Shown: positions 10,521 through 20,391 of the stretch, in pieces | Position numbering within the stretch: position 1 is the stretch's first letter | Layout: each line of letters begins with the position of its first letter | Source of the DNA: an uncultured Luminiphilus sp. | GTDB taxonomy: Bacteria; Pseudomonadota; Gammaproteobacteria; Pseudomonadales; Halieaceae | DNA length: 32,019 nucleotides | Assembly (NCBI GenBank): GCA_905478845.1 | Contig: CAJQKG010000133.1 | Span: 1 to 32,019, forward strand | Direction of reading: 5' to 3' | Made by a program: the position numbers and the translations under genes | The notes under the pieces: generated by a model | Told to the model about the DNA's origin: nothing | Database searches by the model: none | The model's input: only the letters and a program-made list of their open reading frames with translations

Positions 10521-11439
10521 GTCTTACCCCCAAACTGTCTGTATAAATGCGCGACAACAGGTCTGCTAACGAGAGTCCCGCAGCCTTGGCAGCCAAGGGC
10601 ACCAAGCTGTGCGATGTCATGCCGGGGACGGTGTTGACCTCCAACAAATGCCAAGCGCCTACCTGATCACGAATCACATCGACACGACCCCACACCTCGC
10701 AGCCCACCGCTTGAAACGCGGATGACGCTAATTGAGCGAGCGCCGCCTCGTCGTGACTATCCAATCCGGAAGGACAGAAAAATTGAGTCTCATCAGAACG
10801 GTACTTCGCCTCAAAGTCGTAAAAGTCGCCGGGGACTTCAATACGAATACTGGGCAAGGTCTCGTCGCCGAGGATCGCAGTGGTGTACTCGGCGCCCTCA
10901 ATGAACTGCTCCGCGAGCACCTCGGTGCCATAGGTCACCGCGTGCTGATAAGCGGCTTGGAGTTCATTACCCGTACTGGCCTTCGCCATCCCCAGCGAGG
11001 AGCCCTCTAAAGACGGCTTCACGAACACGGTGCCCAAATCAGTAATGACGGCATCCCAATCGCTATTCGCCTCGAGCACCCGGAAATCGGGGGTATTGAA
11101 GCCGGCACCCTGCCAAAGCAGCTTGGTGCGTATCTTGTCCATTGACAGCGCAGAGCCTAATACGCCGGACCCACTGTAGGGCAATCGCATGAGGTCTAAG
11201 AGACCTTGAATAGTGCCGTCCTCACCACCGGGTCCATGCAACAAATTGAAGGCAAACGAGACCTCATTTAACGGCCCCATCCAATTCGCTTCAGCAGGAT
11301 CAATTGGCAAAACGCGTGCACCCGCCTGCTCTAAAGCGTTCACAACATTATTGCCACTCTCCAGAGAAATCGCTCTCTCTGCCGAAGTACCGCCCAGCAG
11401 CACCGCAACTGTTTTGCCATCAATCAGGTCCTGATTCAT
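10507..11439 (-). CDS. ddlB: D-alanine--D-alanine ligase
   Basis: VAVLLGGTSAERAISLESG, HGPGGEDGTIQGLL, LLEVNTVPGMTSHSLVP. Confidence 0.98.
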   Translation of the reverse strand: MNQDLIDGKTVAVLLGGTSAERAISLESGNNVVNALEQAGARVLPIDPAEANWMGPLNEVSFAFNLLHGPGGEDGTIQGLLDLMRLPYSGSGVLGSALSMDKIRTKLLWQGAGFNTPDFRVLEANSDWDAVITDLGTVFVKPSLEGSSLGMAKASTGNELQAAYQHAVTYGTEVLAEQFIEGAEYTTAILGDETLPSIRIEVPGDFYDFEAKYRSDETQFFCPSGLDSHDEAALAQLASSAFQAVGCEVWGRVDVIRDQVGAWHLLEVNTVPGMTSHSLVPLAAKAAGLSLADLLSRIYTDSLGVRHAQD

Positions 11440-12872
11440 GACAGCACCTCGAGTCTATCGGTCTGTGCGAGTGTTGCGGCAAGCCGGCCTATGTCGCCTG
11501 CGCCCTGCATCAACAACACATCTTGATCTTGCAGTACCTCAATCAAGGTCGTTGCTAATCGTGCTTGATCTGAGACAACGATCGGGTCTATCACGCCACC
11601 CGTGCGAATCGCATTAGCCAAACTGGTGGAATCAGCACCTTCAATACACGGCTCACCAGCTGAATACACATCAAGTAAAATGAGTTGCTGGCCTTCGCTC
11701 AATACCGAGACAAAGTCATCAAAATGATCGCGTGTCCGGGTATAACGATGGGGTTGATACACCATGACCAGTCGGCGGCCTGCAAAAGCATCATGGACGG
11801 CCTTTAACGTCACCGCTAATTCGGTGGGGTGGTGTCCATAGTCGTCAATGAGTCGTGCTGACCCAGATGACCACATCACATCACCCAAATCAGAGAAGCG
11901 GCGTCCGACGCCGCTGAATTCGGACAGCCCGACGGCAATCGCCTGATCAGCAATATTGAGTTCAGAGCACAGTGCCGCTGCGCCGGCGGCATTTTGGGCG
12001 TTGTGAAGCCCAGGCATACCCACCGTCAGCGCCAGCGAGTCAGCGCCGTCGGGTCGACTGAGATCAAAGTGACTGCACAGCCCGTCTGCACGATAGTTTT
12101 CCAAACGGTAATCGGCCTCTGGGTGCTGCCCATAAGTCACCACTCGTCGGGTCAGATCAGGCAGCAGACCCTGAACGCCAGGATCATCGAGGCACATAAC
12201 AGCAGAGCCATAAAAAGGTAGGTTGTGCAGGAAGCCATCGAACGCTTGGATATAGCGCGCTAGGTCGCCCTCATAATGTTCCATATGGTCCGCTTCGATA
12301 TTGGTGACCAGCGCCATCATCGGCTGAAGGTGGAGAAAAGAGGCATCACTCTCGTCAGCTTCGACGACCCAGTAACCTCCCTCACCCAAGGCCGCGTTGC
12401 TCCCCGTTTTGTTGAGCAATCCGCCAATCACAAAGGTGGGATCTTCCCCTGCCTCATCAAGAATAGAGGCAATCAAACTGGTCGTTGTGGTCTTGCCGTG
12501 CGTACCTGCTACCGCAATACCAAAGCGATTTCGCATCAACTCAGCTAACATTTCAGCCCGCGGCACAACCGGAATCCGCGCTTTTTTTGCCGCGAGACAC
12601 TCGGGGTTGTCCTCCGAGATGGCCGCCGATACCACCAGCACGTCGGCTTGTTGAATGTGTTCGGCGTGATGGCCTATGAAAATGTTAATACCCAATGACC
12701 GTAATCGCACAATAGCCGTGCTTTCCGATACATCAGATCCTGAGACCGTATAGCCGAGACCTTTCAGGACCTCTGCTATGCCGCTCATACCGGCGCCGCC
12801 TATGCCCACCATGAAGATGTGATGAATTCGACCCATCGCAGGTACGGGGTGAGTAGGCTCAGTCCTGCGCAC
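11436..12872 (-). CDS. murC: UDP-N-acetylmuramate--L-alanine ligase
   Basis: FMVGIGGAGMSGIAEVL, VAGTHGKTTTTSL, YQPHRYTRTRDHF; start could be internal (MGRIHH). Confidence 0.98.
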   Translation of the reverse strand: MRRTEPTHPVPAMGRIHHIFMVGIGGAGMSGIAEVLKGLGYTVSGSDVSESTAIVRLRSLGINIFIGHHAEHIQQADVLVVSAAISEDNPECLAAKKARIPVVPRAEMLAELMRNRFGIAVAGTHGKTTTTSLIASILDEAGEDPTFVIGGLLNKTGSNAALGEGGYWVVEADESDASFLHLQPMMALVTNIEADHMEHYEGDLARYIQAFDGFLHNLPFYGSAVMCLDDPGVQGLLPDLTRRVVTYGQHPEADYRLENYRADGLCSHFDLSRPDGADSLALTVGMPGLHNAQNAAGAAALCSELNIADQAIAVGLSEFSGVGRRFSDLGDVMWSSGSARLIDDYGHHPTELAVTLKAVHDAFAGRRLVMVYQPHRYTRTRDHFDDFVSVLSEGQQLILLDVYSAGEPCIEGADSTSLANAIRTGGVIDPIVVSDQARLATTLIEVLQDQDVLLMQGAGDIGRLAATLAQTDRLEVLS

Positions 12873-13989
12873 GAACCACCTCCTCTAAAACTGCCACCAC
12901 TTCTTCCGTGGCGTTAAGCGTCACCCTACCCAGAGTGCGCCGCGCCATTTCCAGCAATGTCGCCGGCGACTGAATCCATTGCTCAAGACGATCGGCGACG
13001 TCCTCAGGCGTCGCTTGGCACTGTGCCATCAGCACCGCACCGCCTGTCTCGGTCAGTACACTCGCGTTACGTGTCTGGTGATCATCAATAGCGTGAGGTA
13101 GCGGTATCAATAGGGAGGGCGTTCCTGTCGCCGCCAGTTCCGAAACAGTCAACGCACCCGATCGCGCAATGACCACATCAGCCCATGCGTAAGCGGTTGC
13201 CATATCGTCGATAAAATTATCTCGTCGGCATTGGGAAAACCGACTTCCTTGCCATGCCTCGTCTGCGGATGACCGATTCCGTTCACCACATTGCTGCCAG
13301 ACCGAGATCGACTCTCCTAAACCCTTGTCCACTAAACACGCTAACGTCGCTGGTAAAAGCCGATTGAGGGGTGCAGCACCCAAGCTGCCACCTAAAACCA
13401 GCAGTTTCAGGGGTCGTTGTCTAGAAAATCCTGAGAGTTCGGCTAACTCACTACGGTCCACCTGGTGAAGGTTGGCGCGGACGGGGTTACCCACAACCTT
13501 GGCGTCGCGTTGTTGAGCAAACTCACCCGGCAAACCGCACAACACGCGCTTTGCCAAGGGGGCTAACCATCGATTGGTCGTACCTGCCACCGCATTTTGC
13601 TCGTGAATGACCAAGGGTAACCGCGTCAACCAAGCCGCAAGACCCGCTGGGCCGGCTGCATAGCCGCCCATTCCTAAAACAATATCGGGCCGTATACGCC
13701 TGATAATTTTCACAGATCGCCACAGTCCGCCTATCACCCTGAAAAGGCTACGCGCTCGATTCAAGAGACTTTTTCCGCGGAGACCTGATACATCAAGGCA
13801 ATGGAGTGGAATACCCGATGCGGGCACGAGTCGATGTTCGATACCTCGCTCAGTGCCTATCCAGTCAACCGCCCAACCCTGATCACGCAAAGCGCCGGCC
13901 ACGGCGAGCGCAGGATAAACATGACCTCCTGTCCCGCCTGCCGCAATCAAGGCGCGATGTTCATTACGATGCATGGACTCGACCATCAC
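12859..13989 (-). CDS. murG: UDP-GlcNAc:undecaprenyl-PP-MurNAc-pentapeptide GlcNAc transferase
   Basis: AAGGTGGHVYPALAVA, GMGGYAAGPAGLAAWL, HEQNAVAGTTNR. Confidence 0.98.
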   Translation of the reverse strand: MMVESMHRNEHRALIAAGGTGGHVYPALAVAGALRDQGWAVDWIGTERGIEHRLVPASGIPLHCLDVSGLRGKSLLNRARSLFRVIGGLWRSVKIIRRIRPDIVLGMGGYAAGPAGLAAWLTRLPLVIHEQNAVAGTTNRWLAPLAKRVLCGLPGEFAQQRDAKVVGNPVRANLHQVDRSELAELSGFSRQRPLKLLVLGGSLGAAPLNRLLPATLACLVDKGLGESISVWQQCGERNRSSADEAWQGSRFSQCRRDNFIDDMATAYAWADVVIARSGALTVSELAATGTPSLLIPLPHAIDDHQTRNASVLTETGGAVLMAQCQATPEDVADRLEQWIQSPATLLEMARRTLGRVTLNATEEVVAVLEEVVRAQD

Positions 13990-15149
13990 CGCCCTCTCCG
14001 CGACACGGCATGATCGGCGCGCTGCTCTGGTCGCAGCTGCTGAGCGATGCGAAGAACGATGCCTAGCAAGACGCAGTTCATGATCAAACTCGACCCGCCA
14101 TAACTCACGAAGGGAAGCGTTAAGCCCTTAGTGGGTAATAATCCCGTGCTCGCTCCCATATTGATGAACACCTGGCCCGCAAACATGAGCCCAACGCCGA
14201 AGCACAGATACGCTGCAAAACCATCGCCGCCGGCCGCAGCGCGCCAACCGGCCTGCATAATGCGCGTGATTAACCCGGCAAATAATAAAATCAGAATAAT
14301 GGCGCCGAATAATCCCGTTTCCTCCGCCCATATCGAAAAGACAAAGTCAGTATGGGCTTCCGGCAAATAAAATAACTTCTGAATGCTATTGCCGAGTCCC
14401 ACCCCGAACCATTCGCCCCGACCGAACGCGATCAGGGATTGCACCAACTGAAAACCGGCACCAAAGGGGTCCGACCACGGGTCTTGATAAGCGGTGAGTC
14501 GCTGTAATCGATAGGGCGCACTGAACACCAATAGCAAAAAGCCCAGAGCCACTGACGCGAGCAGCGCGAGCACGTAAATCAATCGAGCGCCCGCCAGAAA
14601 CATCATTCCCACGACAGTACCCACCGCAATCACGGTGGCACCAAAGTCAGGCTCCAACAGCAGCAAGAGCGCAGCGATACCTAGGATAAAAATGAGCTTA
14701 GCCAGGCCCTGCCACTGATGGCGAACGGCATCTTGCTGTCTCACTAAGTAGCCGGCCGTGTAGAGCAGCAGCGCAAACTTAGCGAATTCTGATGGCTGCA
14801 CCGTTAAGGAGCCCACCAAGGGCAGCCATCGCTGCGCGCCATTTACCTCTCGACCAATACCCGGCATGAGCACCAAAATGAGCAGTGCAAAGGCAATAAA
14901 CAATAACCACGGAGACAGACGATTGAAGGTGTCAGTCGGAATCATGTAAGCCATCACGGCCGCTGAAAGTGCCAACAGCAGATAGAGTGCATGGCGTTCA
15001 GCGTGATGCCACGGATTGCCAAAATTAAAGTCACTGTATTCGATCGATGCAGAGGCGATCGCGACCAAACCAATACTAATGAGTGCAACACTGAACCCCA
15101 GTAAGGGTGCGTCACCGGCGTATCCTGTTAGGGGCGTCGCGCGACTCAT
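13986..15149 (-). CDS. ftsW: Peptidoglycan glycosyltransferase FtsW (SEDS family)
   Basis: Polytopic; VNGAQRWLPLVGSLTVQPSEFAK, GSTGLLP-like MGASTGLLPTKGLTLPFVSYGGSS. Confidence 0.98.
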   Translation of the reverse strand: MSRATPLTGYAGDAPLLGFSVALISIGLVAIASASIEYSDFNFGNPWHHAERHALYLLLALSAAVMAYMIPTDTFNRLSPWLLFIAFALLILVLMPGIGREVNGAQRWLPLVGSLTVQPSEFAKFALLLYTAGYLVRQQDAVRHQWQGLAKLIFILGIAALLLLLEPDFGATVIAVGTVVGMMFLAGARLIYVLALLASVALGFLLLVFSAPYRLQRLTAYQDPWSDPFGAGFQLVQSLIAFGRGEWFGVGLGNSIQKLFYLPEAHTDFVFSIWAEETGLFGAIILILLFAGLITRIMQAGWRAAAGGDGFAAYLCFGVGLMFAGQVFINMGASTGLLPTKGLTLPFVSYGGSSLIMNCVLLGIVLRIAQQLRPEQRADHAVSRRGR

Positions 15150-16507
15150 GCTGCCACCTCAAGCGCCGCGACCGCCGACTGAAATTGCTCGCCACGGTCA
15201 ACGTAATTGGCGAACATATCTAAACTGGCACACGCCGGCGACAACAACACGATCTGTCCGGATTCCGCTGCTGCTGCTGCCTGCTCAACCGCAATCTTGA
15301 GCGAGGCGGCCTGTGAGAGTGGTACCGCATTGCCGAGGTGGTGAGCGATGTCCAGTGCGGCCTCACCGATTACAATCACACCCGCACAACGGTCGGACAC
15401 TGCTTGAGATAAGAGCGAAAAGTCCTGACCTTTTCCCTGACCCCCTAAAATAAGCCAAATCTTGCTGTCGCCGCTCAACCCATTGAGCGCGGCGAGCGTT
15501 GCGCCAATATTGGTCCCCTTACTGTCGTCGATAAACTGTACGCCATTTCGTTTCGCCACGAACTGACATCGATGCGGCAGCCCTCGATACGCTTTTGCTG
15601 CTGTCACTAATTCTGGCAATGGCAGCGCCAACTCGAGGCCAATCGCCAATGCCACCAGCACGTTCTGAATGTTATGTCGTCCGGGCAGGCTTAATGCGTC
15701 ACTCGCCAACAGTGGCTCCCAACCCCGGCAAAGCCATTTTTCTCCTTCCACCTCTCGCAGACCAAACTCATCAAGATCAGGTTCACCTGAGCGACACCAA
15801 CTCACTTGCATTTCATCCGATATCAAAGGGACAGTCAGTGGATCGTCACGATTAGCGACGACTTTTTTTGCACGACTAAAAATGCGGTGTTTAGCGCGGT
15901 GGTACTCCTTCAATGAGGGATAGCGATCGAGATGATCGGCGCTCACATTGAGTACCGTTGCGATCTCGAGGCCTAGCACTTCAGCACGCTCGAGCTGAAA
16001 GCTCGATAACTCTAGTACGCAGTAGTCGGCATCATCAGCCAGTAGATCGAGGGCAGGTCTGCCAATGTTGCCGCCAACCGATGCGGAGATATCGCAGGCA
16101 TTCATCATTTCGCCGAGCAGTGCTGTCACCGTCGACTTTCCATTGGAACCGGTAATACCAATAACCGGCACCGTGACCGCCTCCATAAACAAATCAATAT
16201 CACCCCGTATGCGACAACCTCGCGCAGCCGCACGAGCGACTAACGGGTGATCTAACGACACCCCCGGGCTCACAATCATTTCGGTCACATCGTCGGCAAA
16301 ATCGGGATCCACCTCGCCAAACGTCGCTAACCGCGGGTCCACTTCCTCGAGTATCACAGGATCGCTTGCCATCTCCTGACGCGTATCAAAAGCGGTGAAG
16401 GTGATACCTTTTTGACTCCACCAACGTGCTACGGACCGACCCGTAATCCCCAGGCCAACGATCAAACGTTTTTCAGAGCTCGCAATCATTGTGTTAGCTG
16501 TTTGCAT
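15146..16507 (-). CDS. murD: UDP-N-acetylmuramoyl-L-alanine--D-glutamate ligase
   Basis: GITGSNGKSTVTALLGEM, VLELSSFQLE, GLPHRCQFVAKRNGVQFIDDSKGTN. Confidence 0.98.
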   Translation of the reverse strand: MQTANTMIASSEKRLIVGLGITGRSVARWWSQKGITFTAFDTRQEMASDPVILEEVDPRLATFGEVDPDFADDVTEMIVSPGVSLDHPLVARAAARGCRIRGDIDLFMEAVTVPVIGITGSNGKSTVTALLGEMMNACDISASVGGNIGRPALDLLADDADYCVLELSSFQLERAEVLGLEIATVLNVSADHLDRYPSLKEYHRAKHRIFSRAKKVVANRDDPLTVPLISDEMQVSWCRSGEPDLDEFGLREVEGEKWLCRGWEPLLASDALSLPGRHNIQNVLVALAIGLELALPLPELVTAAKAYRGLPHRCQFVAKRNGVQFIDDSKGTNIGATLAALNGLSGDSKIWLILGGQGKGQDFSLLSQAVSDRCAGVIVIGEAALDIAHHLGNAVPLSQAASLKIAVEQAAAAAESGQIVLLSPACASLDMFANYVDRGEQFQSAVAALEVAA

Positions 16508-16511
16508 TAGC

Positions 16512-17594
16512 TCACCGTAACTTCAATGTGGCGAGGCCAAACAACACCAGCATCACCGTGATAATCCAGAACCGAACAATCACGCGCGGTTCGGGCCAGC
16601 CTTTTAATTCGAAGTGGTGGTGAATCGGCGCCATACGAAACACACGCCGTCCGGTTAGTTTGAAAGAGCTCACCTGAATAATCACTGAGAGCGTCTCGAG
16701 TACGAAAATGCCTCCCATGATGAAGAGTACGATCTCATGACGAGTGATCACTGCGACGACGCCTAGCGCAGCACCCAGTGCTAAGGCGCCAACATCACCC
16801 ATGAAAATCATTGCCGGATAAGTGTTAAACCAGAGAAAACCGAGGCCGGCCCCGGCGATGGCGCCACAAAACACCACCAATTCACCGGTACCCGATAAGT
16901 AGGCAATATTCAGATAATCAGCAAATTCGACATGACCAGCCAGATAGGCGATCACACCCAAACCCGTTGCCACCATGACGGTTGGCATAATGGCAAGGCC
17001 ATCTAAACCATCTGTTAAATTCACCGCGTTGCTGGATCCAACAATCACGAAATAGCTAAACGGGACGAACAACCAGCCCATCGACCAGGCCACGTCTTTA
17101 AAAAACGGCACGTAAAGGGTCGTCTCTTCTGGTGCCACTGCCGTGGTAAATAACAATGCCGTGCACGCCAATGCAGCCACTGACTGCCAAAGATACTTCC
17201 AGCGAGCAGGCAGCCCTCTGGTATCTTTTCTGACTACTTTACGATAATCGTCAACCCAGCCAATCGCGCCAAATGCCGCGGTGGTCACGATGACAATCCA
17301 GACGTATCGATTGTCGAGATCTGCCCAGAGAATGGTCGACCCTAGCACCGCTAGGAGGATCAGCGCCCCGCCCATTGTCGGCGTGCCCGCTTTGACGAGA
17401 TGAGATTCTGGCCCTTCTGAACGAATCGTCTGACCAATCTGCAAATCATTCAGCCGCGCTATCACGAAGGGGCCCACCAGCATTGAGATCAGCATCGCCG
17501 AGCAGGCCGCTAAAATGGCCCTCAGGGTGAGGTACTGAAAGACACCAAAACCCGGATCTAGGAACAGTAACTGTTCACTCAGCCACATCAGCAT
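16512..17594 (-). CDS. mraY: Phospho-N-acetylmuramoyl-pentapeptide transferase
   Basis: [49 protein letters not shown]. Track ORF extends to 17669, but the homologous start is MLMWLSEQ at 17594 (360 aa), overlapping murF by 7 nt. Confidence 0.97.
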   Translation of the reverse strand: MLMWLSEQLLFLDPGFGVFQYLTLRAILAACSAMLISMLVGPFVIARLNDLQIGQTIRSEGPESHLVKAGTPTMGGALILLAVLGSTILWADLDNRYVWIVIVTTAAFGAIGWVDDYRKVVRKDTRGLPARWKYLWQSVAALACTALLFTTAVAPEETTLYVPFFKDVAWSMGWLFVPFSYFVIVGSSNAVNLTDGLDGLAIMPTVMVATGLGVIAYLAGHVEFADYLNIAYLSGTGELVVFCGAIAGAGLGFLWFNTYPAMIFMGDVGALALGAALGVVAVITRHEIVLFIMGGIFVLETLSVIIQVSSFKLTGRRVFRMAPIHHHFELKGWPEPRVIVRFWIITVMLVLFGLATLKLR

Positions 17595-18949
17595 GAGAAA
17601 CCTTCCTCTGCTCGGGTTAACCAGTGCACGGTTTTTTCCAGCATCGCGCCGCGAGAACCTTTCACCCAAATAAGGTGTTCATCGGGCAACTCAGGAAACG
17701 TTGTCCACAACGCCTGCTGATCGGAAAAATAGTGTGCTCGTTGTCCGAATCCCTCAGCGGCAGCCTCCGCCTCTCGTCCTACTGCCACCAAAAGATCGAT
17801 TCCTGCTGCTTTGGCGTAGCACCCGACATCACGGTGTAAAGCGTCGCTGGTCGCGCCCAACTCCAACATCGGTCCGAGTATGAGCACGCTATAAGCTGAC
17901 TCGCGCGCTAAGGTATCGATCGCGGCCATGACGGCTGCAGGGTTCGCGTTGTAGCTATCGTCCACCACCCGTCCGCCGGTTCGCCCGACTAATACCGCTC
18001 CGCGGCCCACCTCGGGGACGACTTGACCGAGCCCATCGACAGCGCTATCCGGAGGCACTCCCAGCTCAATGGCAACCGCTAAGGCGGCGAGTGCATTAAT
18101 GACCTGTATGGCTCCGGGCAATCGCAGGCTGACTGGCAAAACCATTGAGGAAGCGATTAAATCAAATCGCGTTCCATTCAAGCCTTGGTATTGAATATTG
18201 ATGGCGCGGTAATCTGCCTTTTCTGAGAGTCCAAACGTGATGGTTCTGGCGTCGCCCGCCTGCTGAATCCATTGCGCAAGCCATGGCTGATCGGCATTGA
18301 TAATCGCCAGCCCCTCGCCTCCCAATCCCTCGAGAATCTCCCCTTTTGTAGAGGCGATCTGATCGACACTCTGATAATTCACGAGATGCGCTGCCGAGGC
18401 ATTTAAGCAAACCGCGACGCTTGGCTTCGCCAATTGGCACAGGTAAGCAATATCACCGGGCTGCCCTGCACCCATCTCGATCACACCAAACTGATGAGAT
18501 TCATTCAACCCCGCCAATGTAATGGGCACGCCGAGCTCGTTATTGTGATTACCCTGCGTCGCATGAACGGCCCCCGCTCCGGCCAACGCAGCAGCAATGA
18601 GGTTTTTAGTTGTGGTTTTCCCGGCGCTGCCGGTGACCGCCACCACCGACCCAAGAAAGGCCTGGCGTTTCAGAAGCGCAAACTGACCCGACGCCTTCAC
18701 CACGTCAGAAACCACCAGCTGGGGTGTTATCCCCTTGACCTCTCGCTCTGTGAGCACTGCCACCGCACCTGCGGCGGTTGCCTGAGACGCAAAATCATGG
18801 CCATCAACTTGAATGCCCTCAATCGCCGCAAATAAGTCCCCGGGCTGAGTCAGTCGACTGTCTATGGCCAGTCCTTGAAGCGGAACAGACTCGCCAATCA
18901 GGTCACCGTTGGCTCGCTTCGCTAGCGCCTGTAATGCCACCGCAACCAT
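17588..18949 (-). CDS. murF: UDP-N-acetylmuramoyl-tripeptide--D-alanyl-D-alanine ligase
   Basis: [48 protein letters not shown]. Likely start MVAVALQAL at 18949, overlapping the murE stop (TGATGG). Confidence 0.96.
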   Translation of the reverse strand: MVAVALQALAKRANGDLIGESVPLQGLAIDSRLTQPGDLFAAIEGIQVDGHDFASQATAAGAVAVLTEREVKGITPQLVVSDVVKASGQFALLKRQAFLGSVVAVTGSAGKTTTKNLIAAALAGAGAVHATQGNHNNELGVPITLAGLNESHQFGVIEMGAGQPGDIAYLCQLAKPSVAVCLNASAAHLVNYQSVDQIASTKGEILEGLGGEGLAIINADQPWLAQWIQQAGDARTITFGLSEKADYRAINIQYQGLNGTRFDLIASSMVLPVSLRLPGAIQVINALAALAVAIELGVPPDSAVDGLGQVVPEVGRGAVLVGRTGGRVVDDSYNANPAAVMAAIDTLARESAYSVLILGPMLELGATSDALHRDVGCYAKAAGIDLLVAVGREAEAAAEGFGQRAHYFSDQQALWTTFPELPDEHLIWVKGSRGAMLEKTVHWLTRAEEGFSC

Positions 18950-20391
18950 CAGGCCGCCCGCCTTTGTGCCAAGTAATGATTGGCGCACTGGCTATCGGAG
19001 AAGGGTATTCGAGCGCCCGCAATCTCCTGATACGTCTCATGCCCCTTACCTGCGATTAACACGGTATCGCCCGCAGCGGCCTCCGCAATCACCAGCGAAA
19101 TGGCTGCTGCTCGATCCACTTCAACCAGCGGTGTCACCCCCTCACAACCCGCCAAGATGTCTTGAATAATGGCCTCGGGTGGCTCGCTTCTGGGGTTGTC
19201 GCTCGTCACCACGATCCGATCTGCTAAACGAGACGCTACCGCCCCCATCTCTGATCGCTTGCCGCGATCTCGATCTCCACCGCAGCCAAACAAAACCCAA
19301 ATGCGACCCTGCTGCCGGGCTTCGGACACCGCCATAATTGCGCGATGAAGTGCATCTGGGGTGTGGGCGTAATCAATCACAACGGTGATATCAGATGCCA
19401 TCTCCACTGGCTCAAGACGACCGGGAACGGGTTTTAATTGTGCGGTGACGGCAACAATCTCGGAGAAAGGGATCCCTATCGAGGCGGCCGCCACGATGGC
19501 AACCGTTAGATTGAAGGCGTTAAATCGGCCCGCCAGCAATGAATCGATCTGCGCGACACCCCAAGGGGTTCGCAGCGTGAATACCAGCGGCGCGACACTG
19601 ACAATTCCAATCAGCACATCTGCTGATTCATCACTAAAAGAAATACCGACACTGTCACGGCCCCAAATATCACTCTGGGACGACAAGAGGCTGTCATCGG
19701 CGTTATAAATTTGCACCGATGACGCAAAGTCGCGGAACAGCTTGAACTTCGACTCGCCGTACGCTTCCATCGAATGATGGTAATCAAGGTGATCACGGGA
19801 GAGATTGGTGAACACCGCCACATCAATTGACAGTCCATCGAGTCGCTGTTGATCCAGCGCATGACTAGACGCTTCCATGGCGACATAGTTCACGCCCGCA
19901 TCCCGCCAAGCACTCAGCTGTCGATGCAAGGTAATACAATCGGGGGTTGTGTTGCGCACCTCTGTCGGTGGACCGATCAGGCGCGAGCCCAGCGTGCCGA
20001 TGGAACCTGCTTTTAATCCAACTGCTTGTAATAACTGACGGGTCAACTCCACGATTGACGTCTTACCGTTAGTGCCGGTAACCGCCATTATTTTTAACTG
20101 GCGAGAGGGAGAGTGATAGAAACGATCGGCGAGCTCACCGATCCGCTCTTTGAGTTGACTGATCGCGATCACACGATCGTCATCGGGCAACTCCCTACCA
20201 TCAGCCTCCGCTAATACCGCCGCGGCTCCCTGCTCCAAAGCAGCATGAATAAAGTCTCGACCGTCGCGTTCTGCTCCCGGTACCGCAATAAAAATGGTAT
20301 TGGACTCAACTGATCGGCTATCTAGCGTCATATTGTTCAGTGACACTTCAGGCAGCGCTTGATCCGCCAGCAATTCTCGCAGCCCCATCAT
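18949..20391 (-). CDS. murE: UDP-N-acetylmuramoyl-L-alanyl-D-glutamate--2,6-diaminopimelate ligase
   Basis: AVTGTNGKTSIVELTRQLL, EASSHALDQQRL, and DNPRSEPP, the meso-DAP-specific DNPR motif. Confidence 0.98.
   Translation of the reverse strand: MMGLRELLADQALPEVSLNNMTLDSRSVESNTIFIAVPGAERDGRDFIHAALEQGAAAVLAEADGRELPDDDRVIAISQLKERIGELADRFYHSPSRQLKIMAVTGTNGKTSIVELTRQLLQAVGLKAGSIGTLGSRLIGPPTEVRNTTPDCITLHRQLSAWRDAGVNYVAMEASSHALDQQRLDGLSIDVAVFTNLSRDHLDYHHSMEAYGESKFKLFRDFASSVQIYNADDSLLSSQSDIWGRDSVGISFSDESADVLIGIVSVAPLVFTLRTPWGVAQIDSLLAGRFNAFNLTVAIVAAASIGIPFSEIVAVTAQLKPVPGRLEPVEMASDITVVIDYAHTPDALHRAIMAVSEARQQGRIWVLFGCGGDRDRGKRSEMGAVASRLADRIVVTSDNPRSEPPEAIIQDILAGCEGVTPLVEVDRAAAISLVIAEAAAGDTVLIAGKGHETYQEIAGARIPFSDSQCANHYLAQRRAA

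Noticed and set aside
17595-17669. Extended N-terminus of mraY ([25 protein letters not shown])
   Set aside because: Out-of-frame reading of the murF 3' end; homologous start is at 17594.
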